A stretch of DNA of 64,000 bases from Tsukamurella tyrosinosolvens. Its GTDB lineage: Bacteria > Actinomycetota > Actinomycetes > Mycobacteriales > Mycobacteriaceae. The stretch is from assembly GCF_900104775.1 (NCBI RefSeq), contig NZ_FNSA01000003.1:186001-250000 (forward strand), written 5' to 3'. Under the pieces are notes generated by a model, which was not told the origin of the DNA, ran no database searches, and saw only the letters and a program-made list of their open reading frames with translations. Shown one piece after another: positions 62,671-64,000 of this stretch. Within the stretch, counting starts at the first letter, position 1. Every line of letters begins with the position of its first letter. The position numbers were made by a program, and so were the translations under genes.

Positions 62671-63528
62671 TCAGGCGCGCGAGCGGATGGCCTCGGTGAC
62701 GGCGGAGATCGCCAGCGCGCGCACCACGTCGACCTTCGCGTCGACGGCACCGGTCGCGGCGGAGATGAAGGCGTCGCCGTCGAAACGCGTGTGCGGCGGG
62801 TCGATAGCGCGGGCGAGGCCGTCGTGCGCGCCCTGCGCGAGGATCAGGCACTCGACCTTGGTGAGCTTCGCGTTGGTGATCACCACGCCGATGGTGGTGT
62901 TCTGCCGATTGCCGCCGAAGGGCTCGTAGCCGCCGAAGTCGGGGGTCCCGGCCTCGCCGGTGAGGATCTCGCCGAAGGCGTTCACGGCGCACAGCGCGCC
63001 CACGACGATGTCGCCCGCGCGGACCTCGGCGTAGGCGAGGCCGGCGTCGTGCAGGTTCTCCAGTCCGCGGGCCTTGCCCGTGGTGGCGCCGGTGCCGGCG
63101 CCGATGAGGCCGTGCAGCTCGGCGTCGGCGCTCGCGGAAGCCGCTGCCGCGTAGCCGTTCTCGGCGGTCGGGCGGACCGTCGGATCGCCGACCATGAGGT
63201 CGAACAGGCCCAGGGTGGGGACGATGGGCACGCGGCCGGCGACGGTCTCGACGCCCCGGCCCTCCTCCTCGAGGCGGCGCATCACCCCGTCGGCGCTGGC
63301 GAGGCCGAAGGCGGAGCCCCCGGTGAGCACGGCGGCGTGGATCTCCTCGACGGAGCGCTCGGGGGAGAGCAGGTCGAACTCGCGGGAAGCGGGGGCGCCG
63401 CCGCGCACCTCCCCGGACCCGACGGTCCCGTCGGGGAAGGTCACGACGGTGCAGCCGGTGCGCGCGGCCGCGTCGGTGAAGTGGCCGACGCGGACGCCGG
63501 GGACGGTCACGCTCTGAACGACGGGCAT
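62671..63528 (-). CDS. P1 family (DmpA/NylC-like) peptidase
   Basis: A 285-residue N-terminal-nucleophile hydrolase of the P1/S58 family. VPGVRVGHFTDAAARTGCTVV, RGGAPASREFDLLSP, VLTGGSAFGLASADGV and the self-cleavage region GAGTGATTGKARG are family hallmarks; the precursor is expected to cut itself before the nucleophile. Relatives are aminopeptidases or oligoamide hydrolases. A minus-strand TAGCCT box (63540-63535) 6 nt before the ATG suggests a leaderless mRNA. Confidence 0.9.
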   Translation of the reverse strand: MPVVQSVTVPGVRVGHFTDAAARTGCTVVTFPDGTVGSGEVRGGAPASREFDLLSPERSVEEIHAAVLTGGSAFGLASADGVMRRLEEEGRGVETVAGRVPIVPTLGLFDLMVGDPTVRPTAENGYAAAASASADAELHGLIGAGTGATTGKARGLENLHDAGLAYAEVRAGDIVVGALCAVNAFGEILTGEAGTPDFGGYEPFGGNRQNTTIGVVITNAKLTKVECLILAQGAHDGLARAIDPPHTRFDGDAFISAATGAVDAKVDVVRALAISAVTEAIRSRA

Positions 63529-63572
63529 GTCCCCAGGCTACGACGGTGCCGCCCGGCGCGGGTGCCGGCGGG

Positions 63573-63959
63573 TCAGGCGCGGGTGGGGGCGTACGCGGCC
63601 TCGTAGGCGGCGCGCGTCGCGTCGCGGCGCTCGGCCACGGCGGGGTTCTCCAGCTCGGGGTCGAGGCCGTTCTTCTCCAGCCGGCGGGCGCGATTGGGGC
63701 GCATGTAGGCGGCGTTGTAGAAGACGGCGAGCAGCGCGCCGAGCAGCACCGTGGCGCCGCGCAGCGCCAGCGGGCCGGGGAGCAGCATGAGCAGCGCGTA
63801 CACCGGGAGCACCGCGAGCTGGCCGCGGATCAGGTGCCGGGCCGCCCAGGTGCGGCGGGTCAGGGTGCGGCGCACCCATTCCCGGTTCCGCTCCGGCAGC
63901 GAGCCGGTGTAGACCCAGGCGAGGTAATGCAGGGGATCGGGGCGGTGGACGGCGTTCAT
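63573..63959 (-). CDS. DUF5313-type small membrane protein
   Basis: A 128-residue protein with a conserved start RPDPLHYLAWVYTGSLPERNREWVRRTLT, two hydrophobic helices (about residues 46-82) and a C-terminal charged tail (RARRLEKNGLDPE). It matches the actinobacterial DUF5313 pattern; function is unknown. AAGGAG lies 7 nt before the ATG. The remaining bases to 64000 show no gene start. Confidence 0.8.
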   Translation of the reverse strand: MNAVHRPDPLHYLAWVYTGSLPERNREWVRRTLTRRTWAARHLIRGQLAVLPVYALLMLLPGPLALRGATVLLGALLAVFYNAAYMRPNRARRLEKNGLDPELENPAVAERRDATRAAYEAAYAPTRA

Positions 63960-64000
63960 CGGGACTCCTTCAATGCGCCCGCGGCGAGCGCTTTGGCGTT

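Overview
This 64 kb, high-GC window comes from a mycolic-acid-containing actinomycete (order Mycobacteriales). The gene order follows the M. tuberculosis Rv3818 to Rv3799c cell-wall locus: the Rieske/metallo-beta-lactamase gene, acyltransferase, HAD hydrolase, glf, glfT2, PAP2 phosphatase, ubiA, aftB, antigen 85-type mycolyltransferase, cutinase-like lipase, fadD32, pks13 and accD4. The LGFP-repeat proteins, the complete fructose PTS and the absence of mycobacterial elements point to Tsukamurella or a close relative. That assignment is inference from gene content only.

Layout. 1-8 kb: end of serS, a divergent MerR/MBL-hydrolase pair, a roadblock-domain protein coupled to a Rieske-MBL protein, an acyltransferase, a HAD phosphatase, and a DUF559 gene enclosed by two 64-bp hairpins. 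8-17 kb: SpoIID/LytB-type wall protein, then a tightly overlapping operon glf-glfT2-PAP2-ubiA-aftB-FAD oxidase that makes galactan and the decaprenyl-phosphate arabinose donor and adds terminal arabinose. 18-26 kb: GGDEF protein, alpha/beta hydrolase, mycolyltransferase with LGFP anchor, DUF732 lipoprotein, two cutinase-like lipases, a Tat-lipoprotein deiminase and an F420-type oxidoreductase. 27-37 kb: the mycolate condensation genes fadD32-pks13-accD4 followed by a second FAD oxidase. 37-45 kb: small metabolic and regulatory genes plus two tandem antigen 85 paralogs. 45-52 kb: fructose PTS (ptsI, fruR, fruK, fruA, ptsH). 52-57 kb: dehydrogenase/MarR and pntAB transhydrogenase. 57-64 kb: NAD(P)-binding protein, a second hairpin-enclosed DUF559 gene, lysE/lysR pair, PAP2-lipid kinase fusion, secreted protease, P1 peptidase and a DUF5313 protein.

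Main unexplained structure. Two unrelated loci each carry a DUF559 (PD-(D/E)XK nuclease-like) gene bracketed by a matched pair of long hairpins. The hairpin sequence is private to each cassette, and the two copies match best in inverted orientation. The two genes nevertheless share an almost identical 22-nt sequence across their start codons. This looks like a family of hairpin-bounded nuclease cassettes.

Other notable signals: 9-bp-phased TGTGAC arrays over two cell-wall promoters, an over-represented GACGGTGC octamer (about 60 copies by eye), and at least thirteen apparently leaderless genes with a TANNNT box 6-8 nt before the start codon.
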